Positions 51,976 through 62,338 of a stretch of 64,000 nucleotides of DNA are shown piece by piece (position 1 is the stretch's first letter; every line of letters begins with the position of its first letter). Origin of the DNA: Streptomyces tsukubensis (GTDB taxonomy: Bacteria; Actinomycetota; Actinomycetes; Streptomycetales; Streptomycetaceae). The DNA lies in assembly GCF_009296025.1 (NCBI RefSeq), contig NZ_CP045178.1, positions 3,038,001 through 3,102,000 of the forward strand, given 5' to 3'. A program made the translations under genes and the position numbers. The notes beneath the pieces are model-generated. The model made no database searches. It was not told the DNA's origin and saw only the letters and a program-made list of their open reading frames with translations.

Positions 51976-53265
51976 ATGAGTACGGAGAGTTCGGCGCTGC
52001 CACGGCGGAAGTGGTGGAACGGTCTGTTCCAAGGGCTCCAGAAGATGGGCCGGAGCCTACAGCTCCCGATCGCCGTCCTGCCCGCCGCGGGCATCCTCAA
52101 CCGGCTCGGCCAGCCCGACGTCTTCGGCGACGACGGCCTGGCGTGGACCAATGTCGCCAAGGTCATGGCCGCGGCGGGCGGCGCGCTGCTCGACTCGTCA
52201 CTCGGACTGCCGCTGCTCTTCTGCGTGGGTGTGGCCATCGGCATGGCCAAGAAGTCCGACGGCTCCACGGCGCTCGCCGCGGTCACCGGCTTCCTCGTCT
52301 ACTACGCGGTGATGCACGCCTTTCCCGTGGACTGCCCCGACGGACAGGACGCGGTGACCGGCGGTTGCGTGGACTACGAGGGCAAGGGGTTCGAGGCGGC
52401 GACCTATCAGAACCCGGGGGTCTTCGGCGGGATCGTGATGGGGCTGATCGCCGCGTACGTCTGGCGCCGCTTCTACCGGACCAAGCTGGTGGACTGGCTC
52501 GGCTTCTTCAACGGCCGCCGTCTCGTCCCCATCCTCATGGCCTTCATCGGCCTCCTCTTCGGCAGCCTCTGCGTCTGGGTGTGGCCGCCCATCGGTGACG
52601 CGCTGACCAGCTTCGGACAGTGGCTCTCCGATCTGAGCGCCACCGGCTCGGGCATCTTCGGTGTCGCCAACCGCGCGCTGCTCGTCGTGGGGCTGCACCA
52701 GTTCCTCAACACCTTCCTCTGGTTCCAGTTCGGCGACTTCACCAAGCCGGACGGGACGGTCGTGCACGGCGACATCAACCGTTTCCTCGCGGGCGACCCG
52801 ACGGCGGGCCAGTTCCTCACGGGCTTCTTCCCGATCATGATGTTCGCGCTGCCCGCCGCCGCCCTCGCCATCACCCACTGCGCCAAGCCGCACCGCCGCA
52901 AGGCCGTCGGCGGGTTGATGCTCTCGGTGGGGCTGACCTCGTTCGTCACCGGGATCACCGAGCCCCTTGAGTACTCGTTCCTCTTCATCGCGCCCGTGCT
53001 CTACGCGATCCACGCCGTACTCACCGGCGTATCGATGGCGGTCTCCTGGGGACTCGGCGCGAAGGACGGCTTCAGCTTCTCGGCCGGACTGATCGACTAC
53101 GTCATCAACTGGAGCCTCGCCACCAAACCGTGGCTGCTGCTGATCATCGGGGCGGGCGCGGCCGTCGTGTATTACGCGATCTTCCGCTTCGCGATCCTCA
53201 AGTTCGACCTGAAGACCCCGGGCAGGGAACCCGAGGAAGAGATCGAGGACGTCACGAAGGCATAA
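51976..53265 (+). CDS. nagE1: PTS N-acetylglucosamine EIIC permease 1
   Basis: Membrane EIIC of the glucose/GlcNAc family, 429 residues from the ATG at 51976, which has GGAGG six bases upstream. It lacks fused EIIB and EIIA, which are separate proteins in streptomycetes. Ten or so hydrophobic segments; signatures LQKMGRSLQLPIAVLPAAGIL, GIVMGLIAAYVWRRFYRTKLVDWLGFFNGRRLVPI, HQFLNTFLWF and GITEPLEYSFLFIAPVLYAIHAVLTGVS, with the conserved substrate His and Glu. 280 bases before the closely similar nagE2. Confidence 0.93.
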   Translation: MSTESSALPRRKWWNGLFQGLQKMGRSLQLPIAVLPAAGILNRLGQPDVFGDDGLAWTNVAKVMAAAGGALLDSSLGLPLLFCVGVAIGMAKKSDGSTALAAVTGFLVYYAVMHAFPVDCPDGQDAVTGGCVDYEGKGFEAATYQNPGVFGGIVMGLIAAYVWRRFYRTKLVDWLGFFNGRRLVPILMAFIGLLFGSLCVWVWPPIGDALTSFGQWLSDLSATGSGIFGVANRALLVVGLHQFLNTFLWFQFGDFTKPDGTVVHGDINRFLAGDPTAGQFLTGFFPIMMFALPAAALAITHCAKPHRRKAVGGLMLSVGLTSFVTGITEPLEYSFLFIAPVLYAIHAVLTGVSMAVSWGLGAKDGFSFSAGLIDYVINWSLATKPWLLLIIGAGAAVVYYAIFRFAILKFDLKTPGREPEEEIEDVTKA

Positions 53266-53302
53266 CCCTTCGGGCCTTTCACCGCCCGGCCCCCATGGAC
53301 CC

Positions 53303-53336
53303 ACGGGCCCCGAAATCCCTGGATTCCGGGGCCCGT
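53303..53336 (+). terminator. Terminator after nagE1
   Basis: ACGGGCCCCG...CGGGGCCCGT stem with inner AATCC/GGATT pairing, 38 bases after the nagE1 stop, followed by TCGC. It separates nagE1 from nagE2. Confidence 0.75.
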
Positions 53337-53452
53337 TCGCATGAATCGCGCCAGCGACACACGCACATCACCGGGGGTTCTGTCACCCCTTGTCCCCTAT
53401 GGTCTCGGCCACAGAATTCGCGGGTTCCTTATCTGACCTTCACCGTGCTAAA

Positions 53453-53485
53453 AAAGGTCTACACCACTGATTGGTGTAGACCACC
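53453..53485. promoter_or_regulatory. Tandem DasR-responsive elements upstream of nagE2
   Basis: Two dre-like 16-mers in a row: AAAGGTCTACACCACT (53453-53468) and ATTGGTGTAGACCACC (53470-53485), together a larger inverted repeat GGTCTACACCA-N6-TGGTGTAGACC. Strong GlcNAc/DasR control of nagE2 is expected. Confidence 0.88.
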
Positions 53486-53544
53486 GGGGGCTGCTGCCCA
53501 CCGCTGTTACCGTCCCGCAGCAGCCGGCACATGGAGGAAAGTCA

Positions 53545-54795
53545 ATGAGTACGGCCACCGCTAACGCGGCACCCGCGAAGAAGCGGGGCTCTGGGCTGCT
53601 CCAGGGCCTTCAGAAGGTCGGTCGGAGCCTACAGCTCCCGATCGCCGTCCTGCCCGCCGCCGGCATCATGGTCCGCCTGGGCGGCGATGACATGCTCGGC
53701 AAGGACGGACTCGGCTGGGACAAGGTCGCCGCCGTCTTCGCCAACGCGGGCGGCGCCCTGACCGGCGCCCTCCCGATCCTCTTCTGTATCGGTGTCGCCA
53801 TCGGCTTCGCCAAGAAGTCGGACGGCTCCACCGCCTTGGCGGCGCTCGTCGGCTTCCTCGTCTACGACAAGGTGCTCCAGGCCTTCCCCGTGACCGACGC
53901 GGTCATCCAGAAGGGCGCGGACACCCCGGCCGTCTACAACGACCCCGGCGTCCTCGGCGGCATCATCATGGGCCTGCTGGCCGCCGTGATGTGGCAGCGC
54001 TTCCACCGCACCAAGCTCGTCGACTGGCTCGGCTTCTTCAACGGCCGCCGTCTCGTTCCGATCATCATGGCCTTCGTCGGCGTCGTCGTCGGTGTCGTCT
54101 TCGGCCTGGTCTGGGAGCCCATCGGCGACGGGATATCCAACTTCGGTGAGTGGATGACCGGCCTCGGCTCCGGTGGCGCGGCCCTCTTCGGCGGTGTGAA
54201 CCGTGCGCTGATACCCGTCGGCATGCACCAGTTCGTCAACACCGTCGCCTGGTTCCAGCTCGGCGACTTCACCAACGCGGCCGGCGACGTCGTACACGGC
54301 GACATCACGCGCTTCCTCGCGGGTGACCCGAGCGCCGGTATGTTCCAGGCCGGCTTCTTCCCGATCATGATGTTCGGCCTGCCCGCCGCCGCCATCGCCA
54401 TGGCGCACGCGGCCCGCCCCGAGCGCCGCAAGGCCGTACTCGGCATGATGATCTCGCTCGCCCTGACCTCGTTCGTCACCGGTGTGACCGAGCCGATCGA
54501 GTTCTCGTTCATGTTCATCGCGCCCCTGCTCTACGTGATCCACGCGGTGCTCACCGCCGCCTCGATGGCGATCACCTGGGGCCTGGGTGTGCACGACGGC
54601 TTCAACTTCTCAGCGGGAGCCATCGACTACGCGCTGAACTGGAACATCGCACAGAAACCCTGGCTGATCATTCCGATCGGACTGGTCTTCGCGGTGATCT
54701 ACTACGTGGTCTTCCGCTTCGTGATCGTCAAGTTCGACCTCAAGACCCCGGGCCGCGAGCCCGAGGAGGAGATCGAGGACCTCACCAAGGCGTAG
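53545..54795 (+). CDS. nagE2: PTS N-acetylglucosamine EIIC permease 2
   Basis: Second EIIC permease, 416 residues, ATG at 53545 with GGAGG eight bases upstream. Same architecture as nagE1: LQKVGRSLQLPIAVLPAAGIMVRLGG, GGIIMGLLAAVMWQRFHRTKLVDWLGFFNGRRLVPIIMAF, MHQFVNTVAWFQLGDF and GVTEPIEFSFMFIAPLLYVIHAVLTAAS. The two genes end in nearly the same residues (FDLKTPGREPEEEIED), so they arose by tandem duplication. In S. coelicolor NagE2 is the main GlcNAc permease. Confidence 0.94.
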   Translation: MSTATANAAPAKKRGSGLLQGLQKVGRSLQLPIAVLPAAGIMVRLGGDDMLGKDGLGWDKVAAVFANAGGALTGALPILFCIGVAIGFAKKSDGSTALAALVGFLVYDKVLQAFPVTDAVIQKGADTPAVYNDPGVLGGIIMGLLAAVMWQRFHRTKLVDWLGFFNGRRLVPIIMAFVGVVVGVVFGLVWEPIGDGISNFGEWMTGLGSGGAALFGGVNRALIPVGMHQFVNTVAWFQLGDFTNAAGDVVHGDITRFLAGDPSAGMFQAGFFPIMMFGLPAAAIAMAHAARPERRKAVLGMMISLALTSFVTGVTEPIEFSFMFIAPLLYVIHAVLTAASMAITWGLGVHDGFNFSAGAIDYALNWNIAQKPWLIIPIGLVFAVIYYVVFRFVIVKFDLKTPGREPEEEIEDLTKA

Positions 54796-54850
54796 GCCGC
54801 GCGGCGACTCCCTCGCCGGACGCGCTCGCTGCACGCCAAGGACTGCTCCA

Positions 54851-54892
54851 CCACGGCCCGTACGACCCCCGTTGGGGTTGTGCGGGCCGTGG
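54851..54892 (+). terminator. Terminator after nagE2
   Basis: CCACGGCCCGTACGACCCC folds with GGGGTTGTGCGGGCCGTGG across a CGTT loop, 55 bases after the nagE2 stop. Confidence 0.8.
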
Positions 54893-55187
54893 TCGTGTTC
54901 CGGTCCCGTGGCCGTGCCGCCCTTGTGCGCCCTCGTGAGCCGTGGCTACGATCTCGACCGACTTGTGGGGCCGTACAGAAGACGGCCCGGTCAACCTGAG
55001 GACTCTGGCCGGTGTGGGTCAGGGAATCACCGACGACTCCGGCGGAAAGCACCCGTGCCGACCGCCGCCGCGGGCTCCGGGAAGCATTCCCCGCCGAGTC
55101 CCGTGTTGTCGCGTTCCCTCCCCGTCGAAGCCCGGTCGCGCCACGTGCAGGCGGCGACCGGGCGACAGCCAGCTCCGAAGGAGCAGT

Positions 55188-56462
55188 GTGTTCAAGGGTC
55201 TGATCCCGCCTGCCGGTCCCCCGCGCGGCTTGGCACTCGCCCAGCTGATCTGCCGTCTGGGCGACGGGGCCTACAACATCTGCGCCGCGCTGTTCTTCAC
55301 CCGGATCGTCGGGCTCTCTCCCTTGCAGATGAGCCTCGGTATGACCATCGGCTGGTCTGCGGCGCTCGTCCTGAGCGTCCCGCTGGGCCGCCTGGCCGAC
55401 CGGGCGGGACCGCGCGGCACCGCGGCCCTGCTGTTCGGGTGCGCGGCCCTCGCCCTAGCCTCCTTCGTCCTCGTCTCCTCCTTCGTGCCCTTCGTCCTCG
55501 CCTCGTGCGTGTACGGGGTGAGCCAGCGCGGTGGCTCCGCCGCCGAGCAGGCCCTGCTCGCGGGACTCGTACCGAAGGACCAGGTCACCCGCGTCCGCGC
55601 GTTCATCCAGTCCGGCCACAACGCGGGCATGACGATCGGTGCCGGTATCGGCGGCCTCGTGGTGCTCTTCGACAGCAGGGAGGCCTACTACGCGGCGTTC
55701 GCGCTCAACGCCGTCGCGTTCCTGATCGCCGCCGGGGTCCTCCTCCGGCTGCCGGCCGTGGCGCCGGTCCCCGCGGGCAAGCGGGCCCTCTCGGGGCGAC
55801 CGGCCGACAGATCGGTCCTCAGGGACGGCCCGTACGTCCTGATCAGCGCGTTGAACACGTTCCTGCTGCTGTACGTGCCGCTCGTCGCCGTCGCCCTGCC
55901 CCTCTGGATCAGCGAGCACACCTCGGCACCCGTGTCGCTCCTGTCGGTGATGCTCATGCTCAACACCGTGGTGGTGGCGCTCTTCCAGGTCCGCGTCTCC
56001 GCGGGCGTCAAGGACCTCACCAGCGCCATCAGGTACCTGATCGTGGGCAGCTTCCTTCTGGCCGGGGCGTGCGTCGCCTTCGCGGTGTCCGGGGTGCCGG
56101 AATCCGCCTGGGCCGCCGGGGCCGTCCTCGTCGCCGGGGCGGGCCTGATGGTCGTGGGCGAGATGACGCAGGCCACCGGCGAGTGGGAAGTCAGCTTCGG
56201 GCTGGCCCCCAAGGGGAGGACAGGCCAGTACCAGGCGTTCTTCGGCAACGGCATCACCGTCGCGGAGATGCTCGGCCCGCTGGTACTCACCGGGCTGATC
56301 GTCTACTGGGGAGCGCCCGGGTGGATTCTGCTCGGTGTCACGTTCGTCGTGGCGTCCTTCGCGATGGCGCCCGCCATCCGCTGGGGCGGTCGCGTCCGCG
56401 CGGAACGGGACCGTCTGGAAGAGGCGTTGGCCACGGGCCTCGTCGTGGACGTGGAGGGTTGA
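55188..56462 (+). CDS. MFS transporter
   Basis: Membrane transporter of 424 residues from the GTG at 55188 (VFKGLIPPAGPPRGLALAQLICRLGDGAYNICAALFFTRIVGLSP), which has GAAGGAG upstream. Twelve hydrophobic segments; motif A appears as VPLGRLADRAGPRGTAALLFG. The start of helix 1, RLGDGAYNICAALFFTRIVGLSPLQ, is typical of an actinobacterial group of small-molecule exporters whose substrates are not known. The gene stands alone, ending at the long palindrome at 56560. Confidence 0.85.
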   Translation: MFKGLIPPAGPPRGLALAQLICRLGDGAYNICAALFFTRIVGLSPLQMSLGMTIGWSAALVLSVPLGRLADRAGPRGTAALLFGCAALALASFVLVSSFVPFVLASCVYGVSQRGGSAAEQALLAGLVPKDQVTRVRAFIQSGHNAGMTIGAGIGGLVVLFDSREAYYAAFALNAVAFLIAAGVLLRLPAVAPVPAGKRALSGRPADRSVLRDGPYVLISALNTFLLLYVPLVAVALPLWISEHTSAPVSLLSVMLMLNTVVVALFQVRVSAGVKDLTSAIRYLIVGSFLLAGACVAFAVSGVPESAWAAGAVLVAGAGLMVVGEMTQATGEWEVSFGLAPKGRTGQYQAFFGNGITVAEMLGPLVLTGLIVYWGAPGWILLGVTFVVASFAMAPAIRWGGRVRAERDRLEEALATGLVVDVEG

Positions 56463-56559
56463 TCCAGGGCAGCCCCAGGTCGCCTCGGGGCAGCTTCGGT
56501 CGCTTCGAGGCAGCCGTCCGTCGATGGTTCCGGGGCCGTGGGTGACTTCGGCCTTCGCC

Positions 56560-56617
56560 ACCCTGTTCGGGTATCGGTGGGGCCCCGGCCGGGGCCCCAC
56601 CGATACCCGAACAGGGT
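56560..56617. terminator. Perfect 58-bp palindrome between convergent genes
   Basis: Bases 56560-56588 are exactly complementary to 56589-56617 with no spacer (arm ACCCTGTTCGGGTATCGGTG continuing through GGGCCCCGG). It lies between the convergent MFS and MBL genes and would form a very stable hairpin in both transcripts. Confidence 0.85.
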
Positions 56618-56665
56618 CCGACCGGGGGCCAGGACCTTCTCGCCGCGCCCGGTCCGGCCTCTCGT

Positions 56666-57424
56666 TCAGACCTCGTAGACCGCGCGCGGCTCCGCCAGCT
56701 CCGTCGGTCCTCCGTAGACGGCGCGCGCGTCCGCGAGGGTCACCCCCGGGTCGGTCCACGGCGGGAGGTGGGTGAGGACGAGGCGGCGCGCCCCCGCGCG
56801 TGCGGCGGCCTCGCCCGCCTCGCGGCCGTTGAGGTGCAGGTCGGGGATGTCCTCCTTGCCGGAGGTGAAGGCCGCCTCGCACAGGAACAGGTCGGTGCCC
56901 TCCGCCAGTTCGTCGAGGGCCCCGCAGACACCGGTGTCCCCTGAGTACGTGAGCGACCTGCCGCCGTGCTCCAGCCTGACCCCGTACGCCTCGACGGGGT
57001 GGTGGACCTTCTCGGTGCGTACGGAGAACGGGCCGATGTCGAAGGTGCCCGGCTTCAGCGTGCGGAAGTCGAAGACCTCGCTCATCGCGGAGAGGCTCGG
57101 GGTGTCCCCGTGGCCCGCGGTCAGCCGCTGTTCCGTGCCTTCGGGGCCGTAGACGGGCAGCGGCGCGCAGGACGTGGTGTCCGCGCCGTAGCCGTAGTAG
57201 CGCACGACGAAGTAGGCGCACATGTCGATGCAGTGATCGGCGTGCAGATGGCTGAGGAAGATCGCGTCGAGGTCGCGCAGACCGATGTGGCGCTGCAACT
57301 CGCCGAGGGCTCCATTGCCCATGTCGAGGAGCAGCCGGAAGCCGTCGGCCTCTACGAGGTAGCTCGAACAGGCCGATTCCACGGACGGGATCGACCCCGA
57401 GCAGCCGACGACGGTGAGCTTCAT
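56666..57424 (-). CDS. MBL-fold metallo-hydrolase (RNase Z-like)
   Basis: Zinc hydrolase of 252 residues from the ATG at 57424. The metal-binding HxHxDH motif is H59-L-H61-A-D63-H64 in FLSHLHADHCIDM. Further ligands are in SYSGDTGVCGALDEL (Asp), FLCEAAFTSG, and LVLTHLPPWTDP (His). This set is that of the ElaC/RNase Z-like and cyclic-nucleotide-phosphodiesterase-like branch, not beta-lactamase. Physiological substrate not clear. Confidence 0.9.
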   Translation of the reverse strand: MKLTVVGCSGSIPSVESACSSYLVEADGFRLLLDMGNGALGELQRHIGLRDLDAIFLSHLHADHCIDMCAYFVVRYYGYGADTTSCAPLPVYGPEGTEQRLTAGHGDTPSLSAMSEVFDFRTLKPGTFDIGPFSVRTEKVHHPVEAYGVRLEHGGRSLTYSGDTGVCGALDELAEGTDLFLCEAAFTSGKEDIPDLHLNGREAGEAAARAGARRLVLTHLPPWTDPGVTLADARAVYGGPTELAEPRAVYEV

Positions 57425-57789
57425 GAAGCTGGAACCTCCGCGCTGACGGAACGTACGGGGGACGAGGAACGCGTACGGGGGACGGGGAACTGGTGACGGG
57501 TGGCGGGTGACGGGAGCCGTACGGTCCGTCGAGCGTAAGGCGCCAGGAAGCGGGTCGCTCCTCGGCAGCGGGCCGTTGTGGTTGAAGTCACCGACAAGAC
57601 CACTCTTCCCCCGCAACGGCACAGGTCCAGGGGCACGGCGGCGGGTCCCTGCCCGCCCAGGGGTGACGGACGGTGCCGGTGGGCCCCGGCCCCGGTCGGT
57701 GTCCGGTCGACGCCCGGACGGATCCGGGCGGGGCCGAGACGGATCCCCGGTCGGGGGCGGGGACCGGCGGCACAGGTACCGTCTGCCCA
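57425..57789. other. Divergent intergenic region between MBL and PemK genes
   Basis: No gene is visible. It contains GTACGGGGGACGGGGAAC-type repeats (57445-57500) and GGATCCGGGCGGGGCCGAGACGGATCC-like repeats (57720-57750). Promoters of the two divergent genes are expected here. Confidence 0.5.
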
Positions 57790-58287
57790 ATGAATTCGAT
57801 CTGGTGGCTGGCGCTGGCCGTCGTCGTGGTGCTCGGTCTGGTCGCCTCGATGGCCGACGGCTGGGGCCGCAGTGACCGGGGTCCGCGCCGGCGGCGGTCG
57901 CTACGGCGCCCGGAGGGGCGTAGGAGGCCGGAGGGCCGGACGAGGCCGCCGAGGGAGGCGGGGGGTTCCCAGCGCGGGCGGGGGCCGCGGCCCGGCGAGA
58001 TCTGGTGGGCCATGGTGCCGTTCGAGGACGGCCCCGGCGCGAAGGACCGGCCGTGCCTGGTCCTGCGGGTGAGTGGGCGTACCGCCCGCGTCGCGAAGAT
58101 CACCACCCGGTTCCACGAGGAGCTTCCGGGGGTCATCGCGCTGCCGGAGGGGACGGTCGGCGACTCCAGGGGCCGGGCGAGCTTCCTGGAGACCGACGAG
58201 CTGCGCGAGGTCGCGCTGAAGGATTTCCGGCGCAAGGGCGGCGACCTGGACCCGGCCCTGTGGGACCGGGTCCGTCACCTGGCGTAG
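57790..58287 (+). CDS. PemK/MazF-fold protein with N-terminal membrane anchor
   Basis: A 165-residue protein starting with MNSIWWLALAVVVVLGLVASM, a single membrane helix, followed by an Arg-rich stretch (RRRRSLRRPEGRRRPEGR). Residues about 70-163 match the PemK/MazF fold: RPGEIWWAMVPFEDGPGAKDRPCLVLRV, VAKITTRFHEELPGVIALPE. Soluble MazF toxins cut mRNA and have an antitoxin gene upstream; here there is no antitoxin and the protein is membrane anchored, so a housekeeping or inactive role is more likely. Confidence 0.83.
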   Translation: MNSIWWLALAVVVVLGLVASMADGWGRSDRGPRRRRSLRRPEGRRRPEGRTRPPREAGGSQRGRGPRPGEIWWAMVPFEDGPGAKDRPCLVLRVSGRTARVAKITTRFHEELPGVIALPEGTVGDSRGRASFLETDELREVALKDFRRKGGDLDPALWDRVRHLA

Positions 58288-58396
58288 GGCCTGTCTTCGA
58301 ACTCCCGTCGCCGCACGAAGGGCGGCCCCCCGGCTGAGCCCGGAGCCCAGCGGCCGATCCGCCAAGCCCAGAGCTGCCCCGGGCCCGGAGAGCTGC

Positions 58397-60044
<1,648 letters not shown>

Positions 60045-60173
60045 TCATCGTATCGATTCCCGGTCGGGGAACGGGAAACCCGTCCCAGGCAGCGGACGCG
60101 ATCGGTTCGCATGGTGGACAGGGGTGGGTGCGCGCCCGGAGCGCGCGGGGGTCGGTGGGCCTGTGCGGTGGCT

Positions 60174-60596
60174 TCAGTACGCCTCGACCACCGTCACCTC
60201 CTCCTCGGTGACCTCGCCGTCCACGATGCGGAAGGAGCGGAACTGGAAGGGGCCCGCCTCGTCGGTGTCGGCGGTGGAGACGAGGACGTAGTGGGCGCCC
60301 GGCTCGTTGGCGTACGAGATGTCCGTGCGCGAGGGGTACGCCTCGGTGGCGGTGTGCGAGTGGTAGACGATGACCGGCTCTTCGTCACGGTCGTCGAGGT
60401 CGCGGTAGAGCTTCAGCAGGTCGCCCGAGTCGAACTCGTAGAAGGTGGGTGACCGTGCCGCGTTGAGCATGGGGACGAACCGTTCGGGCCGGTCGCTCCC
60501 GGCCGGCCCGGCGACGACGCCGCACGCCTCGTCGGGGTGGTCGGCGCGGCCGTGGGCCACGATGCGGTCGTACAGGTCCTGGGTGATGGTCAGCAT
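60174..60596 (-). CDS. mec: JAMM/Mov34 metallopeptidase (Mec-type, CysO-cysteine peptidase)
   Basis: Zinc peptidase of 140 residues from the ATG at 60596 (MLTITQDLYDRIV). The JAMM signature is complete: E23 in DEACGVVAG, H79 and H81 in IVYHSHTATEAYPSRTD, then S89 and D92 at the expected HxHx7SxxD spacing. It frees cysteine from the CysO adduct and may trim the CysO C-terminus. It lies upstream of the leader peptide and cysO-cysM in the same direction. Confidence 0.93.
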   Translation of the reverse strand: MLTITQDLYDRIVAHGRADHPDEACGVVAGPAGSDRPERFVPMLNAARSPTFYEFDSGDLLKLYRDLDDRDEEPVIVYHSHTATEAYPSRTDISYANEPGAHYVLVSTADTDEAGPFQFRSFRIVDGEVTEEEVTVVEAY

Positions 60597-60615
60597 GGGG
60601 CTCAGGATAGACAGG

Positions 60616-60654
60616 CGGGCGCCCACGTATCGAGGAGTGATACGTGGGCGCCCG
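60616..60654 (-). terminator. Terminator between amino-acid permease and mec
   Basis: CGGGCGCCCACGTATC (60616-60631) and GATACGTGGGCGCCCG (60639-60654) form a perfect 16-bp stem with a seven-base loop, 34 bases after the permease stop. Confidence 0.85.
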
Positions 60655-60687
60655 GATGCCGGTACGGCGGGTCACTGCCGGTCCTGG

Positions 60688-62160
60688 TCAGCCCTTCTCG
60701 GCCGTGCCTTCCTTCTTGGCCGGCGGCGTACGCCGGAACGCGTCAGGGTTGCGCGCCCGCAGCAGGTAGTACGCGACGACCAGGAGCGCGGCCCAGATCG
60801 GGGCGCAGTACAGCGAGATCCTGGTGTCCTTGTCGATGCCCATCATCACGATGACGAGGGCGAGGAAGGCGAGGGAGAACCAGCTGGTCCAGGGGGCGCC
60901 GGGGGCGCGGAAGCTGGAGACGGGCAGTTCGCCGCGGTCGGACTTGGCGCGGTAGCGGATCTGGCAGATCAGGATGACGATCCAGGCCCACATGCCGGAG
61001 ATGGTGGCGAAGGAGACGACGTAGGTGAACGCGTCACCGGGCCACTGGTAGTTGATCCAGACGCCGACGAGCATCAGCGCGGCGGAGAAGGTGGTGCCGA
61101 AGAGCGGGGTGCCGCTCCTGGTGAGCCGGGTGAAGACGGCGGGGCCCTGTCCGTTGGCGGCGAGGTCGCGCAGCATGCGCCCCGTGGAGTACATGCCGGA
61201 GTTGCAGGAGGAGAGCGCGGCGGTGAGGACGACGAAGTTCACGATGCCTGCGCCCGCCTGAAGGCCCATCTGGCTGAACGCCTCGACGAACGGGGAGACG
61301 CCCGCTTCGAACTTCGTCCAGGAGACCACCGAGAGGATCATGATGAGCGCCCCGATGTAGAAGACGGCGATCCGCCACGGCACGGTGTTGATCGCCTTGG
61401 GGAGGTTCTTCTCTGGGTCCTTGGACTCTCCGGCGGTGACGCCGACGAGTTCCACCGCGAGGAAGGCGAACATCACGATCTGAAGGGTCATCAAGGTGCC
61501 CTTGATGCCGTGCGGGAAGAAGCCGCCGTCCTGCCAGAGGTGGCCCATGGAGGCCGTGTCGCCCGCGTCGGAGAAGCCGATGGTGAGGATGCCGATACAG
61601 ATCAGGATCATGCCGACGATCGCGGTCACCTTGACCATCGAGAACCAGAACTCCAGCTCACCGAAGACCTTGACGGAGATCAGGTTCACTCCGTAGAGGA
61701 TGATCGTGAAGATCAGCGCCGACACCCATTGGGGGATGTCGAACCAGTACGTCATGTACTGGGCCGCGGCGGTGACTTCCGTGATGCCGGTGACGACCCA
61801 GAAGAGCCAGTACGTCCATCCGGTGACGAATCCGGTGAAAGGGCCCATGAATTCGCGGGCGTACTCGGAGAAGGAACCCGACACCGGCCGGTACATGAGC
61901 AGTTCGCCCAGGGCCCGCATGATGAAGAAGATCACCAGGCCGGCCACCGCGTACGCCAGGATGAGGCTCGGGCCCGCCTTGGCGATGGCCTTGCCCGCGC
62001 CGAGGAAGAGGCCCGTTCCGATGGCTCCGCCGATGGCGATCATCTGGATCTGCCGGGCACCGAGGCCTCGCTGATAACCCCCGTCCTGCCCTCCTCCCGG
62101 GAGTGTGGTGCCCTTGCCCGTCGGCTCTTCGTCCTGGGTTCCGACCTTCACTGAGGTCAT
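60688..62160 (-). CDS. Amino-acid permease (AAT/APC family)
   Basis: Twelve-helix transporter of 490 residues from the ATG at 62160 (MTSVKVGTQDEEP). The helix-1 signature RQIQMIAIGGAIGTGLFLGAGKAI, the GELLMYRPVSGSFSEYAREFMGPFTGFVTGWTYWLFWV loop and AFLAVELVGVTAGESKDPEKNLPKAINTVPWRI are those of the GabP/ProY/CycA group. The substrate may be proline, GABA, or D-Ala/Ser; not decided by sequence. It is a single gene with hairpins on both sides. Confidence 0.93.
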   Translation of the reverse strand: MTSVKVGTQDEEPTGKGTTLPGGGQDGGYQRGLGARQIQMIAIGGAIGTGLFLGAGKAIAKAGPSLILAYAVAGLVIFFIMRALGELLMYRPVSGSFSEYAREFMGPFTGFVTGWTYWLFWVVTGITEVTAAAQYMTYWFDIPQWVSALIFTIILYGVNLISVKVFGELEFWFSMVKVTAIVGMILICIGILTIGFSDAGDTASMGHLWQDGGFFPHGIKGTLMTLQIVMFAFLAVELVGVTAGESKDPEKNLPKAINTVPWRIAVFYIGALIMILSVVSWTKFEAGVSPFVEAFSQMGLQAGAGIVNFVVLTAALSSCNSGMYSTGRMLRDLAANGQGPAVFTRLTRSGTPLFGTTFSAALMLVGVWINYQWPGDAFTYVVSFATISGMWAWIVILICQIRYRAKSDRGELPVSSFRAPGAPWTSWFSLAFLALVIVMMGIDKDTRISLYCAPIWAALLVVAYYLLRARNPDAFRRTPPAKKEGTAEKG

Positions 62161-62193
62161 GTGGTCGCGCCTTTCCTCTGCCTGTCCCCGGAG

Positions 62194-62215
62194 CGGAACG
62201 GAGGACTCCGTTCCG
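62194..62215 (-). promoter_or_regulatory. Hairpin in the 5' leader of the permease gene
   Basis: CGGAACGGAG and CTCCGTTCCG form a perfect 10-bp stem around a two-base centre, about 34 bases upstream of the permease ATG. It could be an operator or a leader hairpin. Confidence 0.45.
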
Positions 62216-62338
62216 GGCGGATAAGCAGATGAAACCACGCACCGGCACACACGTACACGGGTTGACATGCGAAGCGCGCGCCGGGAATCCCGACGCGCGC
62301 TCGGGCGCACTGGGGCGCCTCTCCACAGAACCCGTGAA

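Noticed and set aside
54893..55187. N-terminal extension of the MFS transporter starting at 54942
   Set aside because: The stretch encodes Arg/Pro-rich sequence with no membrane character, and a GTG with a good ribosome-binding site lies at 55188 right at the first helix.
60445..62154. A 569-residue open frame on the plus strand opposite the amino-acid permease
   Set aside because: Highly charged Asp/Glu/Arg/His-rich sequence without any motif; the opposite strand encodes a clear 12-helix permease.
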